A DNA stretch of 55,930 nt from Deltaproteobacteria bacterium GWA2_54_12 (GCA_001795535.1 MGPK01000061.1:50227-106156); one strand, 5' to 3'. Shown: positions 30,301 through 36,819, counted from the first letter of the stretch. Numbers and translations are program-made. The notes: generated by a model from the sequence alone, not told the origin.

Positions 30301-30762
30301 GATAAAGCTGTTGACATTGACCTTCGAGCCGGGCCCGAAAAATATCCCGTTCTGGTTTATGAGATAGACATGACCATCGGCCGTAAGCTGGCCGAAGATC
30401 AGGCTGGGGTTGCCGTCATATATGCGGTTCAATATCTTCCAGCCCTTGTTGCCCTGCTGGTCGAAATGAACGCTGGCATCCGCTCCGACATTGAATGAAT
30501 CATATTCGGCGACGGCATGAGAGGCGTTCTGATGAATTACGAGCCGACTGGGCGATTCGGTAATCGACGAAATACCACTCAGCACTCCGGACGGCTTCAT
30601 AACAGGCAGCATCGCCGGAGGCGGAGGCTGGACTATCGGCCTTTGAAATCCGGGGATGTTGACCGGGGCCGCCTGTCCCGGGGTATGCGCGAGGAAAGAG
30701 CCGCAGATGGTCAATACCAGTATTTCCCGGACTATGCGTTTTTTATAATTTCTTCTCGCCAT
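21310..30762 (-). CDS. Filamentous-haemagglutinin-type TpsA exoprotein
   Basis: A 3150-residue protein. It has an extended signal peptide (about 1-32) and a TPS secretion domain (about 50-280) with HVYLINQNGIFFGPGSKVNV, a variant of the conserved NPNGI motif at 136-140. Beyond it lie thousands of residues of Gly/Ser/Asn-rich beta-helix repeats (GGDITINAGRDLLLN-like). The C-terminal roughly 500 residues resemble the haemagglutinin DUF3739 region (GPGALLVQAGGSIDLGNSDG). Secreted by the TpsB encoded just upstream, it would be a surface or released adhesin. ATG at 30762 is 2 nt after the tpsB stop and lacks a clear ribosome site, so it is probably translated by coupling. There is no PEP-CTERM tail. 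Confidence 0.9.
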   Translation of the reverse strand: MARRNYKKRIVREILVLTICGSFLAHTPGQAAPVNIPGFQRPIVQPPPPAMLPVMKPSGVLSGISSITESPSRLVIHQNASHAVAEYDSFNVGADASVHFDQQGNKGWKILNRIYDGNPSLIFGQLTADGHVYLINQNGIFFGPGSKVNVNSFIASAMNLRDSDFMDNLLKFNLDVELAYTPDAVVSNHGEIRAGSGGYVFLLGPHVENYGVIDAPLGQIGLAAATELELLNPPKGNEREGLIVNLKNGLGEAWNSEGARMSSDFGWVGMYGRVVNQEGLIRAVTAVKQNGNIELRATDRISTGEDSVTESPVSVSSEKVDNSFVFSGGKVWIGGLQTVLGDKDGIQSVSTGTPPAVVEHRGSIAAPSGVITIDARERVFLETGSRVNAGGVWSDESASKNAVDATLNSVELRDAYSQKDGVLKGEAVTANALTGSSIGDISGALLTGQKTALEKAMNGGLITITAEQIIAKQGSVIDISGGAVRYSKGFLDTTKLVSGAKIYDISNAPADLKYDGIMGSYERTHEKFGVTDRYTGVYYGGATPLKGAMTGYTKGGNAGTLTLNAKAAVFDGQIKASATRGFFQTRRTLNDEAARELSVARGTEAPEAGTLVMNLYSGSGGDSAITVAREISPLPEGFGPDTELTGQRTVISADVLNKAGLGTLKLYADKKIATESNTRIDLVAGGVFEARAGFIEHSGEVIARSGAITLTAAGGAASEGVFLSRGSRLDVSGERVDNSAAGKISGAAMTSGQVQGGSITLHDETVPKNNGVFIQDGAVLDVSGGYQIDTKRKITGGNAGTLAIRGESIRLDGDLRGYALPDSQGKIKGGEIILHAGNVEIVNETAVWPVDFAAGTPVPDELKGKLVIAGDRFADTGFTRIEVNSFNGVNIGQSVKISPSLVRLKTPIPEVLRRGNLPGSVPGMTIEALPGRDDLIRLSSDMAFQAGQTFFKAEAGKMFQWQDKNIVAANSSAGLSVSEGAQVRMNPQGKIVLSAAGALTMGGTLEAPAGEINLTAGTGEYSDLVIKESGQILAKGYNRPELKQVIPGFSHNHTPMDAGKVTLTATSGNILLESGSLVDISGSDPVRNKVLSAGRVITYTEAGAPGTLSLSYSGSLTLDGSFQAEKKLAGLRGAALTVSSTDKMGTMEVGAEDIEKIVEAGFDDLTLRSARTLLFSGSMDETLGRSLTLDALEIAGSGQESITLRSPWITLSNTTNSKEGGSATPGEGKLTFSSTGWFDVTGKVNLSGFRDVRLESGRDMRLTDRYDSEAKAWAGQLAVAGDLLLKADRVYPTVRSDYTIRSTSGKVSVLPASAPVGGPIYSAAGSLKVEARKGIEVLGTLAAPMGSAALKGTGPDSRVYLGDGGVVTIAGNASVKLGEINEDGEWIIKDKLTHAYEPMEMTAGSVTIDAPEVIARDGATIDISGGGAVFSYLFQPGVEGSVDPLTKGNRLVVMSDRSVQLPGSSVYLEEGGGLSAGEYSILPSEYAFLPGAVVLEEQNINIAAGQKLSSRDGHPVIAGFTTVAGTDIRGARPKAYSVMNATEVLKQGNFTKKTMTMGDAGELTVKGNTAILNGRILAAALNGYLGGKMNLSAKDILARPEVAQLPADFSFDTALDLTPEIQEFIGKLSVAAETLKGLQEINLGSEGLTETVTVMKGATLEAPVISLTAGKTITIESGATLSAITESGIGEISLNSQTGTAVVREGSVLHASHAVNFNTKEQDIQGEIKHDNSALRLSGEAVYFVPESYTRTGPGAFITKSAWDRYASFEEIEIVSGSDVLFMDDFALSSLRSISIDAARIASGKDKAVVSVSAPLIGLSNSRAAATGQLIANDSVMTINGGTITIGCGDILFDGFSTLNLIAVNDLKFTGVGSLKSGSADLNIKAARVAAAADAGAARYVAANFLVDAGANALSISRSEGDSGASSVPGGILEFKAKTMDLSGVVEANGGTVKFTTTGDGKDDGIFLSSGGQVFSRGTESAPGGKVTMDAGNGSLVMEDGALIDVSAGEQGDAGEVSLSAPKGGVTLGGELRGAAQGGSGGSFAIDSKQLSESDIAWLAGKLASGGFTESIGLRARAGDIIIAAGKSLNARRVKLGVDDRQSGRIDVFGEVNAVGGADSAVELYAMNGLNINSGGSVSSDGGKAVLSSSEGWVNVNSGGTVDMAGAGEARGTLWLRAGRDGNDIKINLDGTIAGASAVYAEAVKTYSYTAPVFSAGGYYTAWLNDAAYYYDANTAIERLKDSTGGASFHLLPGIEVVNSGDININAKMDLTDYRFGGEPGVLTFRAGENLNVKSDIVDHPRQFAAEGMNSWGINLVAGADGAADYMSTVRGKGNLSFDAARVVYTESAPIRFASGNDTTLRAGSNPDYMINNKFYFTMGSYSGAINGSAGNDLIVNGGAIQTATGDITINAGRDLLLNTSGSLGSIRTTGHYPSGVTQYQNYAGGGDIVLNVGRTLAGKNSGGVYVTANNGNAWDALIYSYRIGKFTDVTIGANYAAKPTEGLAAMGGGSLKVRTGSDFMAQAGTFGSGDLIIHAGGDIKGRFMNKNGLAEIHAMGNLGAVDEFITEQVIEAHDSRINASAQGFIGLGAVLNPTVTHAKALEKQQWKLTYAGATSLSLRAGGDVTIEGASEYATSASDFARILPATVEVEADGDILLNNQFALAPSSTGGLRLSAGGDIEGHAIFLSDIDPAGVYGVRFSNITGSYPNLFSTNPAHDAVFVEAAGEHIPLHGKDETAVELRAGRDITGLSLYLPKKADISAGRDIKDIYYFGQNIAASDVSKVRSGRDISFGYGSTKTLGFRQAGPGALLVQAGGSIDLGNSDGVQSKGNEYNPALDSRGSSVLVAAGYSRDLTFTDATSFFDGLRAAIKDHGSYEGQYSAARDIISVLGPPSGDGNIDMTRSQISTNYGKSDIFILASGRVNVGKSTLISEKARQKTGIFTAEGGGINIFAAGDIDVNESRVITFFGGDISVWSDSGDINAGRGSKTQINAEAHTYVWDPDKGDRGEWVIKFEPPAVGSGIRAVTYDPDGLVGPREAPLEGDSYLHARMIDAGEAGVSGRNIFIGAQQVANAANISATVGSVVGMPQAASGAVGLGSLSGAGAAAAGTSQLSQNAAAMASNQANASQLVEDIITKWLDVKVIDFVQDE

Positions 30763-30764
30763 TG

Positions 30765-32369
30765 TCAGAATACCGCTTTCACTTTGAAATAGAATCTCTG
30801 GCCGTTCCTTTTGACGCGGTCCGTGGGCTCAAGCGCCACGGCCCAGTCCAGCTCGTACTCGATGTTTTTCATCACCGTGCCTCGCACGCCAGCCCCGGCT
30901 CCCTCGAGTTTGACGCTTCTGTCCTGGCCAGGAAGCGGCTCCTTTGTCACCAAATGCGCCACATCGTAGAAAAGAAAAGGGGTAGCCTGAAGAGACTTCC
31001 AGAGGCCGAATCTTTCAACAGGGTCAGGAAAGGAGACCTCAATGGTCGCGTGCGCGGCGTTATCGCCCGAAGACTCGCTTTCTTTGTATCCCCTCACGCT
31101 TTCCATTCCCCCGGCGGTATACTGTTCGTTGTCAATGAGCGGCTCGCCGGATATCTGTCCGTCCAGCTTGGCGAACAGGCCCATCCCCAGCGGCAGCTTC
31201 TGCGTGCGCTCCACGCCAACTGTGGCGTAGATGTAGCTTGCGGTGCCGTGGTATCGCTTAAGCTCGAATTCTGATTCGTCCGAGCCTACGCCGCGCAGCG
31301 AGACGTTCACTCCCGCGCTGAACATGGTTATCCCGCCAAACTGGTCGGGCAGCGATGAGTTATACAGGAGGGAGAACGGCATATATGAGACGGAGGTATA
31401 GGTCGTCTCGCCCTCTCCGGTCGTAAACCCTACGGCCTGATCGAAATCCTTGTAGTCGGCCCCGAGGGTAAGGTAATGGACATAGAGCTTGTACGCTGGC
31501 AGCGGCATCACATAGCGGCCGCCCACCATGCTTCCCTTGCCAATCACCTCGAACCCCTCGCCAAACGCGGTCGCGCTGTCAGACCAGATAGCGTACAGGG
31601 CCAACTGGTGGTCTTCCCTCCAAGGCGAAGGGAGAACATAAGAGCCGCCGAGCACCTGCACCTCTTCAAGGTCCTGGGGCGCTGTCTGGTACTGGAGCGA
31701 GATGGAATGGCCCTTCTGCCAGAGGTTGTCGTAGCGAACCATCGCGTTAAGCCTCAACTCTTCCGTGTTGTGGCTTGCCTTGTTGCTTATCTCCAGGTAG
31801 CCGTGCAAAGGGAGACGGTCCTCGACCTTGAGCTCCACGTCGATTGTGCCGAATTCCCTTCCCGGCGACATGAGCGGCTCGATCTTCAGGTCTTCTTTTC
31901 TGTTAAGGCGGCTGAGTTCTTTTTGTATGTCCGGCAGATAGGGCGTCACTCCGGGCCTCAGCGACGGCAGCGACTCCATCAGGTTTTCCATGGTGAAATA
32001 TCTATTTCCGGTAATATTCACCCGCCCTATCCAGCTCTCGACGACACTGAGCCTTACTGTGCCGTCCTTGACCGTCTGTTCCGGGATATTCACCATCACG
32101 GCCGGATAACCGGCGTCGTGGTAGAACTTCTCGATGGCATCCCGGGCTTTTTCAACATCGTCAGCCGTTTTCCCCGGGCCCGTGAAAGAGGCCGCGACCT
32201 CGCGCAATCTGGCCGATGAAAAAGCGCTGTTCCCGGTCAACTCGAATTCCTTTATCTCGAAGCCTGCCTCAGAGTGCTCCTGGGCGGCGCAGTCGGATGC
32301 CACGAACGCGTAGAAAGCCAGACACGCGATGAAGCCGAAAAACAGCCTTGCTGCCTTTTTCACCTTCAA
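30765..32369 (-). CDS. TpsB two-partner secretion transporter (ShlB/FhaC family)
   Basis: A 534-residue outer-membrane protein. The signal peptide ends near CAAQEHSE. Two POTRA domains occupy about 35-190 (FEIKEFELTGNSAFSSARL, then GRVNITGNRYFTMENLME). A 16-strand barrel follows, starting around LHGYLEISNKASHNTEELRL and ending in FYFKVKAVF with terminal Phe. It recognises the TPS domain of the haemagglutinin encoded downstream and exports it. The start is TTG at 32369, immediately after the FKBP gene's TAG, with GGGAG 5 nt upstream. Confidence 0.9.
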   Translation of the reverse strand: MKVKKAARLFFGFIACLAFYAFVASDCAAQEHSEAGFEIKEFELTGNSAFSSARLREVAASFTGPGKTADDVEKARDAIEKFYHDAGYPAVMVNIPEQTVKDGTVRLSVVESWIGRVNITGNRYFTMENLMESLPSLRPGVTPYLPDIQKELSRLNRKEDLKIEPLMSPGREFGTIDVELKVEDRLPLHGYLEISNKASHNTEELRLNAMVRYDNLWQKGHSISLQYQTAPQDLEEVQVLGGSYVLPSPWREDHQLALYAIWSDSATAFGEGFEVIGKGSMVGGRYVMPLPAYKLYVHYLTLGADYKDFDQAVGFTTGEGETTYTSVSYMPFSLLYNSSLPDQFGGITMFSAGVNVSLRGVGSDESEFELKRYHGTASYIYATVGVERTQKLPLGMGLFAKLDGQISGEPLIDNEQYTAGGMESVRGYKESESSGDNAAHATIEVSFPDPVERFGLWKSLQATPFLFYDVAHLVTKEPLPGQDRSVKLEGAGAGVRGTVMKNIEYELDWAVALEPTDRVKRNGQRFYFKVKAVF

Positions 32370-33245
32370 CTACTCTCCCGCGACTGCATTCGCAGGCTTT
32401 GCTTCCGCGACCTTGTCCTTCGTGATCTTTTCCACAGCCACCTCGCAGCTCAATGGCTCGCCTCCGAACGGGTGTCTGTAGTCTATGGTGATTGACTTCT
32501 CGTCAACCGCTTCGATTCGGCCGACAAAGGGGCCGGAGCGGACAAGCTCGCCTGCTTTAGCGTCTATCTCTATCTCATAGGCCTTTTCGTTTTCCCGAAT
32601 GCGTCCCTTGCCGAACGGAGTCTCAACACTCTGTCCGTCTTTGGCTGAAAACAGAATAACGGCTTCGTCTCCTTCAACCCTGTCAACCCTGCCCGGCACG
32701 GTCGGGTCGAGAACAAAAGGCTCGCCGGCCACCGGCTTCTTGCCGGTGCGGTACTCATAATCGGCGACGGTCATCTTCGTCTCCTTCAGCCGCTCGCGGA
32801 CCCTTGCTATCTTTATGCTGTAGTCCTCCTTGCTCCTCTCGGGCAGGTTTTCAGACGTAAGCTTCAACTCTCGGCTCTCTCCCTCTTTCATGCCGACAAC
32901 CGCCACCGCCAACCGGTCGACTATCTCCCACTCAAAAGCCTTTTCCTTGCCTTCAAGCTGCACCGGCACAGAAACAGCCGCCTTGACAGGTAAAAGGCCA
33001 TCCTGGCCTCTTTCCATGTATACGGCAGACTTAGGCGACTTCACCTTCTCCGCCATGGCTTTGTCAGACGCCGCGGCAACATCGCCGTTCGCAAGCCTGC
33101 ATACAAAATTGATCTCGGCTATGTCGCCAGGCTCAACTGCCACAGCCTCTGCGGACGCGCTCCAGGCCGTTGCCGGAAGGAGCAGGAAAGCCGCGACAAG
33201 GGCCTTTTTTATCTTTTCAGTCATCGAAGTTCCATGTCTTTTCAT
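32370..33245 (-). CDS. Periplasmic FKBP/SlyD-like peptidyl-prolyl isomerase
   Basis: A 291-residue protein with a signal peptide (ALVAAFLLLPATAWSASA). The region VEPGDIAEINFVCRLANGD looks like the first strands of an FKBP fold, and the C-terminal VDEKSITIDYRHPFGGEPLSCEVAVEKI matches the closing SlyD/FKBP strand. An unusually long middle (about 60-200) is unassigned. It is expected to help fold exported proteins and directly precedes tpsB, so assisting TpsB or TpsA biogenesis is inferred. AAGGAG and GAGG lie upstream of the ATG at 33245. A second isomerase (14721) lies at the other end of this module. Confidence 0.75.
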   Translation of the reverse strand: MKRHGTSMTEKIKKALVAAFLLLPATAWSASAEAVAVEPGDIAEINFVCRLANGDVAAASDKAMAEKVKSPKSAVYMERGQDGLLPVKAAVSVPVQLEGKEKAFEWEIVDRLAVAVVGMKEGESRELKLTSENLPERSKEDYSIKIARVRERLKETKMTVADYEYRTGKKPVAGEPFVLDPTVPGRVDRVEGDEAVILFSAKDGQSVETPFGKGRIRENEKAYEIEIDAKAGELVRSGPFVGRIEAVDEKSITIDYRHPFGGEPLSCEVAVEKITKDKVAEAKPANAVAGE

Positions 33246-33261
33246 GAGGGTCCTCTTCTCC

Positions 33262-33438
33262 TTACAGGTTCTCCTGATTTTTTCCTATCCGCGCGTGAAC
33301 TGTTTCAGTATCCTCGAATTCCTCAGCCTTCTCGACCCTGCCAAGACTTCCCTGGCTGAAGTTTATTTTTATATAGCCGCTGAATTCCCCATCGATAAGC
33401 GCCCGTATCACTTCGATGAGCCTTTTCATCCTGTCCAT
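33262..33438 (-). CDS. Small DUF2292/YezD-like protein, first gene of the long directon
   Basis: A 58-residue protein. MDRMKRLIEVIRALIDGEFS is an amphipathic helix; GYIKINFSQGSLGRVEKAEE is two short strands. It is clearly paralogous to the 44-residue protein at 39399 (ALVEKRFTGYIKINFTRGAI). The helix-strand-turn-strand pattern resembles DUF2292 (YezD) small proteins of unknown function; that link is tentative. The last 15 residues are a unique polar tail. GAGG lies 5 nt before the ATG and the FKBP gene begins 16 nt downstream. The Pho-box-like site lies about 50 nt upstream. Confidence 0.7.
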   Translation of the reverse strand: MDRMKRLIEVIRALIDGEFSGYIKINFSQGSLGRVEKAEEFEDTETVHARIGKNQENL

Positions 33439-33469
33439 TTAGCCCTCGACTCACCAATTTTGAGTGACT

Positions 33470-33517
33470 ATTTTATGCCATAGCTACTGTTAAGAAATTA
33501 TGACAGCCATGTTTTAA
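33470..33517 (-). promoter_or_regulatory. Pho-box-like promoter at head of the TPS/EPS directon
   Basis: On the minus strand three 7-nt half-sites, TTAAAAC, CTGTCAT and TCTTAAC, are each separated by 4 nt (11-bp period). A -10-like GCATAA follows after 10 nt, or TAAAAT after 13 nt. The middle and last half-sites with their spacer differ at one position from the site before the phosphate porin at 54898. E. coli PhoB binds direct repeats of CTGTCAT with the same geometry. Inferred: PhoB activates the directon starting at 33438. Confidence 0.65.
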
Positions 33518-33648
33518 TTTATTGCGACGCAAAGGTTCGTGATTTTTTCGATTCAACGGCTTGGGAGAATAATAGACGGGAAAAACAGACAGAGTCGTGT
33601 AGTGCGGCAAAAAAAGACAGGGAAAAAAGGGACCGCGCAAGCGCTATT

Positions 33649-34362
33649 TCAGGAGAGTTTTCCGGCTGTTTGTTTTCTTCTAAGGAGAGCCAGGGCCGCA
33701 AGCCCGGAGCCAAGGAGAAAGACAGGCGCAGGCACTGGCACCGGGGAAACGTCGGGCATGGCTTCGGGGGGCATTACCACAGTGCTGCCGTCTTTGTAGG
33801 TGCGGAGCTTTGCGACCTTGACGCCTGGAACCTCATCGTAGCCAGCGCCGCCTTCGCCGCCAGGGCCCCATCCGCCAGGAACCCATGTACCCGGGATGAC
33901 TCCCGGAATAACGCTTACATTCGGGCGATAATAGAGCGACGGAGAGGTTTGCGCTCCCTCACGGTCGTGATCAACCACCGCTGGCAAACCGTAACCAACC
34001 CTCTCCAATGCCGCTTTCATGTTCAAATCTTCCCTGACGTCGCTGACGCGCTTGCGTCCAGCGCTCTGGTCATTTGCTTGCCTGACCACGGGTTTCTCAG
34101 TCGCCCGCTCATTAATAAAGGAGGCGAGACGCTTGCCATCTGACTGCGCAATTAGGCCTGGCCTACCCTCCAAGCCTTGCCTTTCACTAAAGCCAGGGTT
34201 GGCGGCAGGAGGCTTGCTCACGCCGGCAACGCCCCTGCTCTTGTCGCCCAGATGCGCGCGCACGAAATCAGTGTTTATGAAATAAGCCATAGCCTGACCG
34301 CTGAAACCCAGCATGGACACGATCACTGCCGCGCGCAGAATGGTCCTGTTTTTTAAATCCAT
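33649..34362 (-). CDS. PEP-CTERM sorting-domain protein
   Basis: A 237-residue exported protein. The signal peptide (VSMLGFSGQAMAYF) is nearly identical to that of the protein at 38260. The C-terminal sorting tail VPVPAPVFLLGSGLAALALL, followed by RRKQ, is of the PEP-CTERM type recognised by exosortases. The tail is preceded by VAKLRTYKDGSTVV, shared with the same paralogue. The middle is low-complexity, Arg/Lys- and Gly/Pro-rich (VPGGWGPGGEGGAG), with no recognised fold. GGGAG precedes the ATG. It lies downstream of phoB-phoR, separated by a terminator, so it is probably expressed from its own leader. Confidence 0.8.
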   Translation of the reverse strand: MDLKNRTILRAAVIVSMLGFSGQAMAYFINTDFVRAHLGDKSRGVAGVSKPPAANPGFSERQGLEGRPGLIAQSDGKRLASFINERATEKPVVRQANDQSAGRKRVSDVREDLNMKAALERVGYGLPAVVDHDREGAQTSPSLYYRPNVSVIPGVIPGTWVPGGWGPGGEGGAGYDEVPGVKVAKLRTYKDGSTVVMPPEAMPDVSPVPVPAPVFLLGSGLAALALLRRKQTAGKLS

Positions 34363-34471
34363 CTCATCTCCCGGGCCGCGAAAGATGCCAGCCGGACAAG
34401 CCGGTCAACTTATGCAATCGCGCCCTTATTTAAGCATACCGGCTTACGCGGAGAGCCGGATATCCAAAACG

Positions 34472-34522
34472 AAAAAAGCCCGAATCAGAAAGACGGGCCT
34501 GAGGCCGTCCTCGATTCGGGCT
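34472..34522 (-). terminator. Intrinsic terminator upstream of PEP-CTERM gene
   Basis: On the minus strand AGCCCGAATC pairs with GATTCGGGCT around an inner hairpin, followed by six U residues. It could end phoR transcription, or act as a conditional terminator because it abuts a conserved leader element (34511-34564). Confidence 0.8.
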
Positions 34523-34564
34523 TTCTGGTGCCTTAAGCGGATTTTCCGCAGGCCAGCAAAGGAC
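34511..34564 (-). repeat. Conserved leader element, copy 3
   Basis: Minus-strand block starting GGGTCCTTTGCTGG, then a GCGG/CCGC hairpin, then CACCAGAAAGCCCGAATC, whose end is the 5' arm of the terminator at 34472. It matches copies at 39339-39390 and 39258-39298. Two copies are fused to terminators, and the elements precede both PEP-CTERM genes. I do not recognise the RNA class. Confidence 0.6.
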
Positions 34565-34741
34565 CCTGAAGTCTCTTTTCAGTTGTGTATGCCCTGCTTC
34601 CTTTTCAGGAAAACTGGCTCAGGACCGTGCCATCTCCGGCTTTCATAAGCCTTAAACAGCCTTCAATCTACTCTTATAGCATAGTGGCGGTTTTTTTTCA
34701 ATATGGTAAAAAAAACCAGTCTGGAAGTGCTTGCAAGAGAG

Positions 34742-35767
34742 TTATTTGCAAGCCTCTATCGAAAAGCTGAAGACAGAACCCTTGCCCGGCGCGCTCTCGA
34801 CGCTGAGCTTCCCGTTATGCCCCTGTATGATGTGTTTTACTATCGCAAGCCCGAGTCCCGTGCCGCCGAGCTCGCGGCTCCTGGCCTTGTCTACCCTGTA
34901 GAAGCGCTCGAATACGCGCGATATATCCGCCGCCGGTATGCCGATGCCGGTATCCACGACATCCACGCGCACGATGCCATCTTCCCTGGCCGCGCTCACG
35001 ATGACGCTCCCGCCGGACGGGGTGTACTTGATTGCGTTGTCGAGGAGGTTTACCATTACCTGCTCGAGCCTGTCCCTGTCCCCGAGGGCCTTGGGCAGAT
35101 CGTCGGGCACTGCAGCCGAAAGCGTAATCCCCTTGTCCCTTGACTGCTTCTCAAAACCTTTCACAGTTGAGGTAACCAGCTCGCCAAGGTCTATAGGAGA
35201 AGAAACTATGGTCATCTGGTGCGATTCCAGCCTTGAAAGGATGAGAAGGTCATCGATGAGCCTGGACATCCTTGTAGCGTGCCGGTCGATAACGCGCAGA
35301 AACTCTCGAAGGGTCTCCCTGTCATCCATAGCGCCGTCAAGGAGCGTTTCGGAGTAGCCTTTGATCGACGCCAGAGGCGTCCTGAGTTCATGCGAGACGT
35401 TTGCGACAAAGTCCCTTTTTATCGTCTCAACCCTCTTTTCTTCCGTGATGTCCTGAAGAAAGAGCATGAGGCTGAAATCGGCCTTGTCCTTTATGGGGAC
35501 TATGCGAACGCTGAAGAACCTGTTGCCTTCGGATATCTCTATGTCCTCGGATTTGCCCCCCTTCTTTTCGAGAAAAGCCCCGACGGACTGCAGGAGACGC
35601 TCGCTTTTGACAAATTCCGCAACAGGCCTGCCTTCGATGCCGCCGTCAACCGGAAAGGACTTGAGGAAAAAGGGGTTCGCGTACAGGGCGCAACCGTTCT
35701 TGTCGAGGGCTACTACGCCTGTGTGCATCTCGCGGGGTATGGTCTCAAAGATAAGGTTCTTGCCCAA
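34742..35767 (-). CDS. phoR: PhoR-type sensor histidine kinase without membrane segments
   Basis: A 341-residue protein. A PAS-like domain (about 10-115) is followed by HisKA with FVANVSHELRTPLASIKG (phospho-His) and HATPase_c with N-box NLLDNAIKYTPSGG and Gly boxes DTGIGIP and GGTGLGLAIVKHI. It would phosphorylate the PhoB encoded upstream. Unlike E. coli PhoR it has no N-terminal transmembrane helices; many PhoR-like kinases do. I chose TTG at 35767 because GGGAGG sits 6 nt upstream and it begins 1 nt after the phoB stop. An earlier in-frame TTG at 35794 has no such site. Confidence 0.85.
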   Translation of the reverse strand: MGKNLIFETIPREMHTGVVALDKNGCALYANPFFLKSFPVDGGIEGRPVAEFVKSERLLQSVGAFLEKKGGKSEDIEISEGNRFFSVRIVPIKDKADFSLMLFLQDITEEKRVETIKRDFVANVSHELRTPLASIKGYSETLLDGAMDDRETLREFLRVIDRHATRMSRLIDDLLILSRLESHQMTIVSSPIDLGELVTSTVKGFEKQSRDKGITLSAAVPDDLPKALGDRDRLEQVMVNLLDNAIKYTPSGGSVIVSAAREDGIVRVDVVDTGIGIPAADISRVFERFYRVDKARSRELGGTGLGLAIVKHIIQGHNGKLSVESAPGKGSVFSFSIEACK

Positions 35768-35768
35768 C

Positions 35769-36464
35769 TCAGTCCTCCCTGAATCTGTAGCCAACGCCTC
35801 TTACGGTCTCGATGTAATTTCCGGCAACGCCGAGCTTCGAGCGCAGCCTCCTTACGTGGGTGTCGACCGTCCTTGGTATGACAAAGCAGTCGTGGCCCCA
35901 TGCGCGGTCGAGGATGTTGTCCCTTGTCAGAACTCTTCCCTTAGCCTGCATGAGCTCTGACAAGAGATTGAACTCGGTGGAAGAAAGCTCAACGGACTTG
36001 CCTGAGACCGTTACCCTGTGGCGGGAGAAGTCTATCGAAAGTTCCTTGTATGAAACTGACTTGTCGCCAGGCTCCGGCTTTTCGGCGGCCCTCTTGAGGA
36101 CCGCCTTTACGCGCAGGATGAGTTCTCTCGGGCTGAACGGCTTTGTAATGTAGTCTTCCGCGCCGAGCTCGAAGCCGACTATTTTGTCGAGCTCTTCGCC
36201 CTTGGCGGTGAGCATTATGACGGGGATGGAAGCGGTGGACTCAAATGATTTAAGGCTGCGGAGGACTTCCGTACCCTCCATATCCGGGAGCATGATATCG
36301 AGGAGGACGAGGTCCGGCCTGTGGGCCTTTACGGCCTCTATGGCCTCGGGGCCGTCCTTGGCAAGAAGGACCTGAAAACCCGAGCGTTTGAGGTTGTATT
36401 CAAGCAGGTTCAGTATATCCGGTTCGTCGTCAACTACAAGAACCCTGGGCTGAGTCTTATGCAA
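35769..36464 (-). CDS. phoB: PhoB-type response regulator
   Basis: A 231-residue OmpR/PhoB-family regulator. The receiver domain (1-125) has acidic residues VVDDEP, phospho-acceptor LLDIMLPD, Thr in MLTAKGEELD and Lys in ITKPFSPRELI. A winged-helix DNA-binding domain (130-231) has RTVDTHVRRLRSKLG and RGVGYRFRED. It is expected to bind the Pho-box-like repeats in this window. The start is TTG at 36464 with AAGGAG 8 nt upstream. A Pho-box-like site at 36574-36607 suggests autoregulation. Confidence 0.9.
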   Translation of the reverse strand: MHKTQPRVLVVDDEPDILNLLEYNLKRSGFQVLLAKDGPEAIEAVKAHRPDLVLLDIMLPDMEGTEVLRSLKSFESTASIPVIMLTAKGEELDKIVGFELGAEDYITKPFSPRELILRVKAVLKRAAEKPEPGDKSVSYKELSIDFSRHRVTVSGKSVELSSTEFNLLSELMQAKGRVLTRDNILDRAWGHDCFVIPRTVDTHVRRLRSKLGVAGNYIETVRGVGYRFRED

Positions 36465-36545
36465 CTATGAGCTCCTTGACCATGCGTTCGGTATTTTGGC
36501 AACCCCCTCCGCCATCTACTTCAAACAGGTGTTGCCACGCAGACA

Positions 36546-36576
36546 GATAAAACTTTGCAACTAATCCAGTTTTATC
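36546..36576. repeat. Inverted repeat in phoB leader
   Basis: GATAAAACT and AGTTTTATC form a perfect 9-bp inverted repeat around a 13-nt centre. It overlaps the proposed -10 of the phoB promoter and would also make an RNA hairpin near the transcript start. Confidence 0.5.
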
Positions 36577-36607
36577 ACACGCCGGAAACGGTTGGCAATA
36601 GTTAATG
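36574..36607 (-). promoter_or_regulatory. Pho-box-like promoter of phoB-phoR
   Basis: On the minus strand half-sites CATTAAC and GCCAACC are 4 nt apart; a -10-like TGTGAT follows 10 nt later. The second half-site is degenerate, but the geometry matches the better sites. The predicted leader is about 100 nt. The rest of 36608-36820 holds only a G-rich run and A/T tracts with no gene that I can support. Confidence 0.45.
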
Positions 36608-36819
36608 CAAAAGAGAGCCAGCTGGGACTGCGTCAAACAGATGCCCAGCCGCAAGCAGCGCGGGATCTTTTTTAAAAAAATTTTCTCCATTAATGGGAGG
36701 GGATCAGGGGGGGGTGGAAGAAGTTTCTTTTCACCCCCAATTAAAACTCCACAGCAAGGTGGAGGGCTGCGTAAAATAAATCGTAAAGACGCAAAGTTCT
36801 TAAGAGAGGAAAAATGCGT

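Noticed and set aside
21310-30762. CRISPR-like or satellite repeats inside the haemagglutinin gene
   Set aside because: The repetition is at protein level (beta-helix turns), with diverged DNA and no regular spacer pattern.
36516-36545. Possible sigma-54 promoter (TGGCAAC) in the phoB leader
   Set aside because: The -12 GC at the required distance is missing.
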